Shown here one piece after another: positions 34,742 to 43,416 of a stretch of 64,000 bases of DNA (its first letter is position 1; each line of letters starts with the position of its first letter). This stretch comes from Hyphomicrobiaceae bacterium (GTDB lineage Bacteria > Pseudomonadota > Alphaproteobacteria > Rhizobiales > Hyphomicrobiaceae). The DNA lies in assembly GCA_021730785.1 (NCBI GenBank), contig JAKFWF010000018.1:35462-99461 (forward strand), read 5' to 3'. A program made the translations under genes and the position numbers. The notes below the pieces were generated by a model, which saw only the letters and a program-made list of their open reading frames with translations, was not told the origin of the DNA and did not search any database.

Positions 34742-35800
34742 TCAGCGGTAGCGCAGCACGGGCGCCAGTCCTTTGGCGCCGGGGGCCAGCAGGGCAGCCA
34801 ATCTGGCCGGCGCGTCGGTAAAGGCGATCTCCTCGGCGAGCAGGGCATCCAGGCGGTCGTCGCGTAGCAGCTGCAGCGCCGCCGTCAGGCGCCGCTTATA
34901 GTCCCAGCGCGCGCGGCGCGACGCCGCTACGCTGCCGACCTGCGAGGAAATGAGCTTCAGCCGGCGGCTGTGGAATGCGCCGCCGAGCGGGGCAGCAACC
35001 GTGCCGTCGCCATACCAGGACAGCTCGACGATCGTCGCCTCGAAGCCCGCAGCATCGATCGCGGCGGCGAGGCCCGCGGCCGACGCGGACGTGTGGAAGA
35101 CGATGTCGGCATTTTGCATGGCGCCTTCCGACTCCCCGGTGGGGAGCCGGCCGGAAGGCGCGGGACGGGAAGGCGTGAACTTGGACGGCGCGGGACCAGC
35201 AAGTGCGAAGCGCATGCCCAGGGCTTCGGCAACCGGGCGCCGGTCGGCCGCGACATCGACCAGCGTCACGTCGGCGCCCGGAAGTCTTGCGGCCAGATAA
35301 CCGACCAGCAGGCCAACGATGCCGCCGCCCACCACCACGATACGGTCGGCCGGACCGGCGCCCGAATCCCACAGCCCGTTGAGGGCGGTTTCCATGTTGG
35401 CAGCGAGCGTCGCACGGCGCAGCGACACGCCATCGGGGATGGGCGTTGCCATCGCCACCGGTGCGACAAAGCGGTCCTGGTGGGGATGCAGGACGAACAC
35501 CGGGCGGCCGAGCAGCTGTTTGTCGCCGGCTTCCACGATCCCGGTCGCGCAATAGCCGTATTTGACCGGAAAAGGGAAGTCGCCCGCCTGTAACGGCGCG
35601 CGCATGCGTTCCCACTCGGCCTCACCCACCAGACCCGCCATGACCAGACGTTCGGTGCCCCTGCTGACGCCGCTGAATGCGGTTGCGACCAGCACCTCGT
35701 CTGCCCCCGGCATCCGGAGTATTTCAGGCCGAAGCTCGATGCTGCCTTTGCCCGCGTACCACAGCGCGCGGGCCTCGACGGTATCGGTTGAACGCGCCAT
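34742..35800 (-). CDS. Zinc-type alcohol dehydrogenase family (MDR) oxidoreductase
   Basis: A 352-residue medium-chain dehydrogenase from ATG 35800 with GGAA seven bases upstream. The N-terminal catalytic domain has the family entry EVLVATAFSGVSRGTERLVM and FPVKYGYCATGIVEAG; the cofactor loop is RIVVVGGGIVGLLVGYL and the acidic strand end is VTLVDVAADRRPVAEALG. The usual catalytic-zinc Cys is replaced (SGVSRGTER), as in BchC-like and similar MDR members, so it may not bind catalytic zinc. A loop of about 20 residues rich in Pro and Ser (PSKFTPSRPAPSGRLPTG) interrupts the nucleotide domain. It diverges from an OpgH-like gene with only 27 bp between the two starts. Substrate unknown. Confidence 0.82.
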   Translation of the reverse strand: MARSTDTVEARALWYAGKGSIELRPEILRMPGADEVLVATAFSGVSRGTERLVMAGLVGEAEWERMRAPLQAGDFPFPVKYGYCATGIVEAGDKQLLGRPVFVLHPHQDRFVAPVAMATPIPDGVSLRRATLAANMETALNGLWDSGAGPADRIVVVGGGIVGLLVGYLAARLPGADVTLVDVAADRRPVAEALGMRFALAGPAPSKFTPSRPAPSGRLPTGESEGAMQNADIVFHTSASAAGLAAAIDAAGFEATIVELSWYGDGTVAAPLGGAFHSRRLKLISSQVGSVAASRRARWDYKRRLTAALQLLRDDRLDALLAEEIAFTDAPARLAALLAPGAKGLAPVLRYR

Positions 35801-35827
35801 CAAGGTTCCAATCGAGGATTTCAGACG

Positions 35828-37630
35828 ATGACCGAAGGTCAGGGCGTATCGGCGCCGCTGCAAGCCACCAGGGACATGAGCGTCCTTACAACGCCGACCG
35901 GCATCCAGTCCATGGACGAACTCGGCCGCCGCCGGCTGCTGGTGATTGCGCTGAACGTGGCGACGTGGTTGCTCCTGATGTGGGGCGTTGCAACCGTGCT
36001 TGGTGCCGGCGGCTGGTCGCTGCTCGACTATGTCCTTTTCATCGCGTTCGCCTTCGGCAGTCCCTGGACGGTCCTCGGCTTCTGGAACTCGGTGATCGGC
36101 TTCTGGCTGCTGCACATCGCGCACGATCCCATGCAGCAGGTGGCACCCTTTGCGGCCGCCGGCGACCAGCCGACGCCGATTGCGCTACGCACGGCGATCC
36201 TGATGACCCTGCGCAACGAAGATCCGGTGCGCGCGTTTCTGCGCCTGCGCACCGTGAAAGCAAGCGTGGATGCGACCGGCGAAGGCGCGCAATTCGACTA
36301 CTACATCCTGAGTGATACCAACGACGAGGCCGTTGGCCTCGCCGAAGCCGCAGCTGCCGAAGCGTGGGCGAAGGAGGTCGGCCAGCCGGGCCGCATCTTC
36401 TACCGGCGCCGCCTCGTCAACACGGGCTTCAAGGCCGGCAACGTGCGCGACTTCTGCGAGACCTCGGGCACGAAATACGAACTCATGCTGCCGCTCGATG
36501 CCGACAGTCTGATGTCCGGCACCTCGATCGTGCGGCTCACCCGCATGATGCAGGCCCATCCCCGGCTCGGCATCCTGCAGAGCCTCGTCGTCGGCATGCC
36601 GTCGTCCAGCATGTTCGCGCGCATCTTCCAGTTCGGCATGCGGCACGGCATGCGCACCTACACCATGGGACAGGCCTGGTGGGTCGGCGAGTGCGGCCCG
36701 TTCTGGGGCCACAACGCGCTGGTGCGGATCAAGCCCTTTGTCGAGCAATGTCACCTGCCGATCCTGCCGGGCAAGCCGCCGCTCGGCGGCGCGGTCTTGA
36801 GCCACGACCAGGTGGAGGCGACTTTGATGCGGCGTGCCGGCTACGAGGTACGCGTGCTGCCGATCGAGGACGGCAGCTGGGAGGAAAACCCGCCGACCAT
36901 GCTCGATTTCGCCAAGCGCGACGTGCGCTGGTGCCAGGGCAACATGCAGTACATCAAGCTGCTCGACACGCCGGGCCTCTATCCCATGAGCCGGTTCCAG
37001 CTGGTGTGGGCAATCCTGATGTTCCTCGGCATCCCGGCCTGGACGCTGATGATCGGGCTGTCGCCGCTGGCTGCCTGGGAGGCGCAAGGCATTGCCGACT
37101 ACCCGGGCCGACTCGCAGCCTTCATCTATGTCGCGTTCTTCCTGATGTATCTGTCGCCGAAAATAGCCGGACTGCTGGACGCTATCTTCACCAAGGGCGG
37201 CATGGCGCGTTACGGCGGGCCGCTGCGCTTTGCCGTCAGTGCCGTTATTGAGATCGTGTTCTCGTTTCTCCAGGGCGCCGTATCGACGATCCGCACCACG
37301 ATCTTCATGATCGGGCTGGCGTTCGGCAAGTCGGTGACGTGGGGCGGGCAATCGCGCGATGCTTACGGCATCTCCTGGCGCACGGCCATTCTCGATCTGT
37401 GGCCGCAGCTGCTGTTCGGCGTCATTGTGTGCAGTGGTCTTTATGCCGTCTCGCCGACCGCGTTCTGGTGGAGCTTGCCGCTGACCGCCGGCTATCTGCT
37501 GGCCGTGCCGTTCGCGGTGGTCACGGCGTGGCCGGCGATGGGCCAGCTGTTCCAGTCGCTTGGTCTCAACGGCATCCCCGAAGATTTCGATACGCCTAAG
37601 GAAGTGAAGGCCGTCATTGGCCGCGCGTGA
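35828..37630 (+). CDS. OpgH/MdoH-like glucosyltransferase, second copy without OpgG
   Basis: A 600-residue GT2 membrane glycosyltransferase of the OpgH family, distinct from the copy at 5884. Two N-terminal membrane segments (about 37-60 and 66-96) precede the catalytic core: YILSDTNDEA, Asp224/Asp226 in LPLDADSLMSG, GECGPFWGHNALVR, VLSHDQVEATLMRRAGYE and KRDVRWCQGNMQY. Further membrane segments follow (about 392-412, 425-445, 470-500, 540-585). The N-terminus before the first segment is short and has no equivalent of the longer head in the first copy. No opgG/opgD gene accompanies it; its neighbours are a divergent MDR dehydrogenase and a convergent ClpP-fold protein whose stop overlaps its own by 17 bases. 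Its product might differ from the standard glucan. ATG 35876 is an alternative start. Confidence 0.9.
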   Translation: MTEGQGVSAPLQATRDMSVLTTPTGIQSMDELGRRRLLVIALNVATWLLLMWGVATVLGAGGWSLLDYVLFIAFAFGSPWTVLGFWNSVIGFWLLHIAHDPMQQVAPFAAAGDQPTPIALRTAILMTLRNEDPVRAFLRLRTVKASVDATGEGAQFDYYILSDTNDEAVGLAEAAAAEAWAKEVGQPGRIFYRRRLVNTGFKAGNVRDFCETSGTKYELMLPLDADSLMSGTSIVRLTRMMQAHPRLGILQSLVVGMPSSSMFARIFQFGMRHGMRTYTMGQAWWVGECGPFWGHNALVRIKPFVEQCHLPILPGKPPLGGAVLSHDQVEATLMRRAGYEVRVLPIEDGSWEENPPTMLDFAKRDVRWCQGNMQYIKLLDTPGLYPMSRFQLVWAILMFLGIPAWTLMIGLSPLAAWEAQGIADYPGRLAAFIYVAFFLMYLSPKIAGLLDAIFTKGGMARYGGPLRFAVSAVIEIVFSFLQGAVSTIRTTIFMIGLAFGKSVTWGGQSRDAYGISWRTAILDLWPQLLFGVIVCSGLYAVSPTAFWWSLPLTAGYLLAVPFAVVTAWPAMGQLFQSLGLNGIPEDFDTPKEVKAVIGRA

Positions 37631-38870
37631 ACGGCGAATCCTTGCCATAGGGATCGAACGTTGACGGGCGCTGTGTTGCCACCGGAGCGGTGACCGGGCG
37701 CGGTGCTTTCGGCGGCGATGCCTTTACGATCTTCGGCGTCGGCGTCGGCGCCTGGGCCGGCACTGGCTTTGCGGTCTGTACCGGTTCCTCCTGTGTCGCC
37801 ACCGCAGCCGTCGGTTCAGCTGGCGCAACTGCTGCCGGTGCAACCGGCAACACCTCTGGTGGCGCTTGCGGCGTGACGAGTGCCGTTTCCGGCGACACTT
37901 CCGGTACTGGCAGGTTCGCCGGCCCTGGCGGGCACAGGCTGCTGGCCGTGGCAGCGGAGGAGCAATCGGGGCTCGATGCCGGCAGTGCTGCGGGCACCAC
38001 GGGTGCCGGTGCCGGTGCTGCGACCGCACGCGGCGGCGCCAGTAACTGCTCGCCGGTGACAAAGGCGGTTGCCAGCCGGGTCGACATCAGCTCGCTGTCG
38101 CGCAGCCAGCGGATTTTGGTGTTGGGCGTCGACAGCAGAATCGGCATTACATCGTCGCCGATGCCCATTTCCGCGAAGTACACTCTGATCTTCTGGTACA
38201 CGCTTTCCGGTGTCGGGGTCGGCTGCCGCGTCTCACCGACCTTTGTTTCCGAAACCAGCGATTTTTGGCTTTCGACAGGCACGCCGCGCAAGTACCGCGT
38301 CGTCACCCGGTAGATGCGCAGGATTTTTGTGCGAATATTGAACGTCGAGATCTGGTGCAGGCCGACGCGGCTCGGCGCACCGGCATAGCGCTGGGTGCCA
38401 GCGGCCAGAATGAAGGCGCAGGACGATGCGCATTTGGATGAGGTGGTCTGGGGCAGGGCCAGGTGAATGTCGCGTTGCTTGAATTTCTTGCACACCGCAT
38501 CGGTTCGACCGCAGACCTTGGGCACGGTTTTTGCAACCACTACGTCGAGGCCTTTGGCGCGAATGAGGCGTCCGATCGCCAGGGCGTCATCGACCGAGCC
38601 GCCGGCCGAATCGACCACGATCGGCAGCTTGCGGTTGCCGAGACCGCTCAAGACCCGCTTGAATGCACGCAGAGTTTGCGCGTCGATGGCGCCTTGCGCC
38701 GCGATCCATTCCGGGCAGTTCGGTTCGCAGCCCTCTGCGGCGCTGCGGGCGATGATGACCTTCATTGACTCAAGTTCGAGGCTCGGTGGTTCTTTTGCCA
38801 CCGTCGGCGTGGCCGACATGAGCGCCGCAAGGCCGGCAAGCCCCAACAGGATGCACAGAGGAAAGTTCAT
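37614..38870 (-). CDS. Secreted ClpP/crotonase-fold protein with Pro-rich tail
   Basis: A 418-residue exported protein. Signal peptide MNFPLCILLGLAGLAALMSA, cleaved near AKEPP. The central domain (about 40-240) has a ClpP-like fold: the glycine loop IVVDSAGGSVDDALAIGRLI, then the position of the ClpP nucleophile in SKCASSCAFILAAG (Ser in SSCAF) and the equivalent of the catalytic His in VGLHQI. This is the periplasmic COG3904 type. Cys pairs (CEPNC, VCGRTDAVC, CASSC) suggest disulfides. The C-terminal ~140 residues are Pro/Ala/Val-rich and disordered, and may span the periplasm or bind the wall. Whether it is a protease is not proved. It overlaps the end of the convergent OpgH-like gene. Confidence 0.75.
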   Translation of the reverse strand: MNFPLCILLGLAGLAALMSATPTVAKEPPSLELESMKVIIARSAAEGCEPNCPEWIAAQGAIDAQTLRAFKRVLSGLGNRKLPIVVDSAGGSVDDALAIGRLIRAKGLDVVVAKTVPKVCGRTDAVCKKFKQRDIHLALPQTTSSKCASSCAFILAAGTQRYAGAPSRVGLHQISTFNIRTKILRIYRVTTRYLRGVPVESQKSLVSETKVGETRQPTPTPESVYQKIRVYFAEMGIGDDVMPILLSTPNTKIRWLRDSELMSTRLATAFVTGEQLLAPPRAVAAPAPAPVVPAALPASSPDCSSAATASSLCPPGPANLPVPEVSPETALVTPQAPPEVLPVAPAAVAPAEPTAAVATQEEPVQTAKPVPAQAPTPTPKIVKASPPKAPRPVTAPVATQRPSTFDPYGKDSPFTRGQ

Positions 38871-39132
38871 GCAGCCTCTCCACAGATTGTCATCGAAGCC
38901 AGCGATTCATAGCGGCTGCCGACGGTTCCCGCCATAGTCGCCGTAGGGTGAGCGACACCGTCGTGCCACACCTTGGCGGAAATGCGATCCGCACAGAGCA
39001 ACGCACGCAGCCCCTCCCTGATCCGTGCCACGTGTGATAGCTGCTGGCGCTGACGGGCACGGGCCTGGTGCCGTGCGGTGCCAATCGCAGGTGTCGGTCG
39101 GTTGTGGGCGCTTGGGGATCAGGGAGTTCGAC

Positions 39133-39915
39133 ATGGCACTGGCTGACCGACTGGCCGGACTCAAAAGCGATCCGAGCCTCGCCAACCTCCGCCGCTCGCT
39201 CGCCGTCTACTACGGCGATGCCCCGCGCGATGCGGCGATGGATGCGCTCTATGCGCAGTTCGTGCGGGCGGGCGATCTCGCGTTCGACATAGGCAGCCAT
39301 GTGGGTGATCGGATCGGTGCGTTCCGGCGCTGCGACGCCCGCGTCATTGCCCTCGAACCGCAGCCCGATTGCGCTCGCGTCATACGCGCCCTTTACCAGG
39401 GCGATGACCACGTGACGCTGGTCGAGAGCGCCTGTGGGCCAAAGCCCGGGCGCCTAGAGCTGCACATCAATTCGGCCAATCCGACCGTGACCACCGCCTC
39501 CAGCGACTTCGTCAAGGCGGCGGATGGCGCCGGCGGCTGGGAGGGGCAGCGCTGGGACCGAAGCATCGATGTGCCGGTGACGACACTCGATGCGCTGATC
39601 GCCGCGCACGGCCGGCCGGCGTTCGTGAAGATCGACGTGGAGGGCTTCGAGGCCGACGTGCTGGCCGGCCTCTCACTGCCGCTGCCGGCATTGTCGTTCG
39701 AGTTCACCACCATCCAGCGCGACGTGGCAGCCCGCTGCCTCGAGCTGCTTGCTGCTAGTGGCACTTACGGATTCGACGTGGCGCTGGGCGAGAGCCAGAA
39801 GCTCGAACTCGGCCGCTGGGTGGGCGCGGCCGAGGTGCGCGCCTTCATCGAGCAATTGCCGCACGAAGCCAACTCCGGCGACGTCTACGCGAAACAGATG
39901 GCAGTCGCCGGGTGA
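39133..39915 (+). CDS. FkbM-family SAM-dependent methyltransferase
   Basis: A 260-residue class I methyltransferase of the FkbM family, chosen start ATG 39133 with AGGGAG six bases upstream. SAM-binding landmarks: LAFDIGSHVGDRIGAFRR (motif I), RVIALEPQPDCARVIRAL (motif II) and VTLVESACGPKPGRLELH; the family-typical FVKIDVEGFEADVLAGL and LSFEFTTIQRD follow. FkbM enzymes methylate hydroxyl groups of polyketides, sugars or lipids. It appears to stand alone, so substrate is unknown. Confidence 0.9.
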   Translation: MALADRLAGLKSDPSLANLRRSLAVYYGDAPRDAAMDALYAQFVRAGDLAFDIGSHVGDRIGAFRRCDARVIALEPQPDCARVIRALYQGDDHVTLVESACGPKPGRLELHINSANPTVTTASSDFVKAADGAGGWEGQRWDRSIDVPVTTLDALIAAHGRPAFVKIDVEGFEADVLAGLSLPLPALSFEFTTIQRDVAARCLELLAASGTYGFDVALGESQKLELGRWVGAAEVRAFIEQLPHEANSGDVYAKQMAVAG

Positions 39916-40017
39916 CATCAGGAAAGGCCTGGCATAAACCACGGTAACCCAACGACTGGGAACAGGCGGGTGCCGGCCATAGATTGTTGCCCGGTTGTGC
40001 CAGCCGGATCACGGCAG

Positions 40018-40464
40018 TCACCGTCGAACCACGCCTGTGTAGCTGTCGCCCTCGTCGTTCTTGGCGGTGCAAGCCGCACCGATTGGCTGCGGCGCCTTCA
40101 ACTGCGCACGAAACGACACCGTCCAGCAGGTGCGGCCGACAGCCTGCGCCGGCTTCGACCCGGCCGCGACGTGGTCGGCCGGAGCAGATGTCACTTCGGT
40201 GTTGGCCGTCACCTTGTCATACAGACAATACTGCGTATCGGGCATGCCGTTGGCATGGCGACCAACGACGATCAGCAGCACGGCAGCCGGGAAATCGGCC
40301 GGCGTGCCGCGCACCTTCGCGCCTTGCAGCCCAGAGGCTTTGACGCAGGCTGCTGCCGCTTTGGCGTAGAGTTCGGTCCATGCCGCCGGCGACGACGCCT
40401 GTGCAGCGGTGGCTGGGAGTCCGAGGGTTGCTGCTAACACGACGCACTTGATAGTGTCGGTCAT
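40018..40464 (-). CDS. Small secreted protein of unknown function
   Basis: A 148-residue protein from ATG 40464 with GGAG seven bases upstream. The signal peptide KCVVLAATLGLPATAAQASS ends near residue 25. The mature part has four Cys (ACVKAS, QYCLYD, RTCWTV, AACTAK), which may form two disulfides in the periplasm. Composition and the pattern RGTPADFPAAVLLIVVGRHA are those of small conserved hypothetical exported proteins in Hyphomicrobiales. I do not recognise a function. It is followed by the convergent FkbM gene, with 102 bp between. Confidence 0.68.
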   Translation of the reverse strand: MTDTIKCVVLAATLGLPATAAQASSPAAWTELYAKAAAACVKASGLQGAKVRGTPADFPAAVLLIVVGRHANGMPDTQYCLYDKVTANTEVTSAPADHVAAGSKPAQAVGRTCWTVSFRAQLKAPQPIGAACTAKNDEGDSYTGVVRR

Positions 40465-40686
40465 GAAAAAGCTCCAAGTCACACGTTTTGCGCGGCAAAT
40501 GCACTTCGACTGGGTTGAGGCCTGCGCGCCAGCATGCCAGATTTTTCGACTGCGTCCTTTGTCAAAACAAGATGACGGCTTCTTTGAACCTCGCTCCCGG
40601 CCCCGATTGCGCTTTGCGTTCCGAAGTCCGAAGCCGGCAGGGGAAGGAGCGTGTCGATTTCGCACCGACCGTGAAGCTGCCCTTGC

Positions 40687-42300
40687 TCAGTTCCTGCCAG
40701 TCTGACGCCAGCGCCGCAGAATTTCCCGCGCGCAGTTGTGCCCTGGCACGCCGGTGACGCCGCCGCCGGGGTGGGCGCCGGAGCCGCACAGGTAGAGCCC
40801 CTTCAGGCCGAGCCGGTAGTCGGCATGGCCGAGCGCCGGTCGCAGGGAGAACAACTGATCGAGCGACAGCTGGCCGTGAAAGATGTCGCCATCGACCAAC
40901 CCGAAGCGCCGCTCGAGGTCGAGGGGCGACAGGCTCTGCCGGGCGAGGATGCTGGCGCGGAAATTGGGGGCGTGGGCCGTCACTGTGTCGACGACGAGGT
41001 CGGCGAAGGCTTCGCGCTCGGCCGGCGTTTCCCAGCTGCGTCCCGTGGGCAGCTTTGGCGCCACGTGCTGGACGAACAGGCTCGCCACGTGCTGGCCCGA
41101 CGGCGCGAGGCTGTCGTCCAAGGTCGAGGGGATCAGCATCTCGACGATGGGGTGCTGCGACCAACCGTGCATCCGCGCGTCGAGATAGGCCTGGTCGAGA
41201 TACTCGATGGACGGGCCGATGACGATGCCGGCGCCGTGGTGATCGGCCTGCCGCACACCCGGCCGGCAGGTGAAATTCGGCAGCTCGGACAGGGCGACGT
41301 TCATGCGGAACGTACCCGAGCCGGTCCTCATGCCGGTGAAGCGGGCGCGCACCTCGGGCGCAACGGCACCGTCCGGCACGAGGCTGCGGAACAGCAGCTT
41401 CGGCGCGATGTTGGCGGCGACAGTGCGGGCCGCAAACTCCTCGCCCGACGTTAGGACCACGCCGCTTGCCCGGTCGCCGCTCACCATCAGTCGGGCGACC
41501 GGCGCATTCGTGCGGATCACGGCGCCATGCGCTACCGCCGAAGCTGCGATCGCCGTCGATATCGCGCCCATGCCGCCAATCGCGTGGCCCCAGACGCCGC
41601 TCTTGCCGTTCACTTCGCCGAAGCAGTGGTGCAGCAGCACATAGGCCGTGCCGGGCGTCCATGGCGACGCATAGGCCCCGACGATGCCGTCGAAGGCGAA
41701 GGCGGCCTTGACGTGGGTGTTCTCGAACCATTGGTCGAGGTAGTCGGCGGCGCTCTTCGTGAACAGCGCCGTGAGCAGGCGCTGGTCGTCGAGCGACAGG
41801 CCGATCAGCCGCCGGCCGAGACCGGCGTTGCGGATGAGTTCGATGACGCCGCCGCCCGCGTTCGGCGGCGTGCGCAGGACGAGGTCGCGCAGGATGGTGG
41901 CTGCCCGTTCGAGGGCTGCATCGTAGGCCGGCAGGCGTGCTGCATCGGCCGGGGAGAGTGCGGCGAGGGCTGCCTGCCGTTGCGAGAGGCCATAGGGCAT
42001 CAGCAGGCCGCGGGTCTCATCGATCGGCCAGAAGTTCGCGACTGGCCGCTCGACGATGCGCAGTCCATGGCGGGCGAGGTCGAGGTCGCGGATGACCTTC
42101 GGATTGAGCAAACTCACGGTGTAAGACGCGACCGAATTGCGGAACCCGGGGTGGAATTCTTCCGTGATCGCAGCACCACCCACGACCGCGTTCTTCTCCA
42201 GCACCACGACCTTGAGGCCGGCGCCGGCGAGGTAGGCGGCGCAGGTGAGGCCGTTGTGCCCCGCGCCGATGATGGCGACATCGTACGTGTGGGAAGTCAT
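40687..42300 (-). CDS. FAD-dependent oxidoreductase, phytoene dehydrogenase / PYROXD2-like
   Basis: A 537-residue flavoprotein of the CrtI/PYROXD2 family. The dinucleotide loop is VAIIGAGHNGLTCAAYLAG at the N-terminus, continued by VVVLEKNAVVGGAAITEEF and HPGFRNSVASYTVSLLNPKV, wording that is characteristic of PYROXD2-type rather than carotenoid enzymes. A middle region has GTAYVLLHHCFGEVNGKSGV and GHAIGGMGAISTAIAASAVA, and the C-terminal FAD motif is LYLCGSGAHPGGGVTGVPG. No carotenoid synthesis genes are nearby, so phytoene desaturation is unlikely. Substrate unknown. It diverges from the hydroxyacid dehydrogenase gene. Confidence 0.88.
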   Translation of the reverse strand: MTSHTYDVAIIGAGHNGLTCAAYLAGAGLKVVVLEKNAVVGGAAITEEFHPGFRNSVASYTVSLLNPKVIRDLDLARHGLRIVERPVANFWPIDETRGLLMPYGLSQRQAALAALSPADAARLPAYDAALERAATILRDLVLRTPPNAGGGVIELIRNAGLGRRLIGLSLDDQRLLTALFTKSAADYLDQWFENTHVKAAFAFDGIVGAYASPWTPGTAYVLLHHCFGEVNGKSGVWGHAIGGMGAISTAIAASAVAHGAVIRTNAPVARLMVSGDRASGVVLTSGEEFAARTVAANIAPKLLFRSLVPDGAVAPEVRARFTGMRTGSGTFRMNVALSELPNFTCRPGVRQADHHGAGIVIGPSIEYLDQAYLDARMHGWSQHPIVEMLIPSTLDDSLAPSGQHVASLFVQHVAPKLPTGRSWETPAEREAFADLVVDTVTAHAPNFRASILARQSLSPLDLERRFGLVDGDIFHGQLSLDQLFSLRPALGHADYRLGLKGLYLCGSGAHPGGGVTGVPGHNCAREILRRWRQTGRN

Positions 42301-42425
42301 CGCCGGCTTGTCCCGTGATTTGGGCTGGATTGCAAGAACGGCGGTCGGTTCGGCGTTGCCGTCGCCACGTGCCGGATGCTAGGCACAACTTCGCGAATTC
42401 CCCCCGCTTCCGGAGAGCCACGACG

Positions 42426-43400
42426 ATGTCGAAACCAGCCCTGCTGCAGACCGGCCCGATGATGGCGCTGATTGAAAAGGAACTCAACGCGGCGTTCATC
42501 GTGCACAAGGTTGCAAAGCCCGCCGACCTCGAAGGCGTACTTGCTGCCAGCGCCGGCAGTATCGAAGCGGTCTGCACCGGCGGCCACACCGGCGTGAAGA
42601 CGGACGCCGCCCTCATGGCCAGACTCCCGAAGCTGAAGGTGATCGGCAACTTTGGGGTCGGGTATGATTCAATCGACGCGGCAGCTGCCGCCAAGCGCGG
42701 CGTCATCGTCACCAACACGCCCGACGTGCTGACCGAGGAAGTGGCCGATACCGCGCTCGGCCTGCTGCTCATGACGGTGCGCGAGTTCGGCCAGGCCGAG
42801 CAGTATCTGCGGGCAGGTAGATGGGGCACAGAGGGTGACTATCGCCTCACTCCCCAGTCGTTGCGCGATCGCTCGCTCGGCATGGTGGGCTATGGCCGCA
42901 TCGGCAAGGCGATTGCGAAGCGGGCGGCGGCCTTCGGCATGCCGATCAGCTATTTCGGCCGCACCAAGCAATCTGACGTTGCCTACCCGTTCTACAACGA
43001 TCTCACTGCCATGGCGCGCGACGTCGACACCTTGATGGTGATTACGCCGGGCGGTCCGCAGACCAAGGGGCTGGTGAGCCGGAGCGTGCTCGAAGCGCTG
43101 GGCCCGCGCGGCATCGTCGTCAACATCGCGCGCGGTTCGGTGGTCGATGAAGCAGCCCTGATCGATGCGCTCCACAAGGGCACCATCTGGGGCGCTGGCC
43201 TCGACGTGATGTACAATGAGCCGAACATCGATCCAGCTCTCCTAAAGCTGCCGAACACCGTGCTGTTGCCGCACGTGGGGTCTGCGTCGATCCACACTCG
43301 CAACGGCATGGGCCAATTGGTGGCCGACAACCTCAAGGCCTATGCCGCAAAGAAGGCACCGTTGACGCCAGTCCCCGAGACGCCGTTCAAGGCGTGGTGA
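42426..43400 (+). CDS. D-2-hydroxyacid dehydrogenase (glyoxylate/hydroxypyruvate reductase-like)
   Basis: A 324-residue NAD(P)-dependent dehydrogenase, start at ATG 42426. The nucleotide loop is LGMVGYGRIGKAIAKRAAAF and the catalytic triad is present: Arg in NIARGSVVDEAAL, Glu in VMYNEPNIDP, His in VLLPHVGSASIHTRNGM. The substrate-binding NFGVGYDSIDAAAAAKRG is standard. The residue after the second strand (SYFGRTKQSDV) ends in Arg rather than Asp, which suggests a preference for NADP(H), as in GhrB-type glyoxylate/hydroxypyruvate reductases and hydroxyphenylpyruvate reductases. It is monocistronic as far as can be seen. Confidence 0.92.
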   Translation: MSKPALLQTGPMMALIEKELNAAFIVHKVAKPADLEGVLAASAGSIEAVCTGGHTGVKTDAALMARLPKLKVIGNFGVGYDSIDAAAAAKRGVIVTNTPDVLTEEVADTALGLLLMTVREFGQAEQYLRAGRWGTEGDYRLTPQSLRDRSLGMVGYGRIGKAIAKRAAAFGMPISYFGRTKQSDVAYPFYNDLTAMARDVDTLMVITPGGPQTKGLVSRSVLEALGPRGIVVNIARGSVVDEAALIDALHKGTIWGAGLDVMYNEPNIDPALLKLPNTVLLPHVGSASIHTRNGMGQLVADNLKAYAAKKAPLTPVPETPFKAW

Positions 43401-43416
43401 GGGGGCAGGCGGGCCC

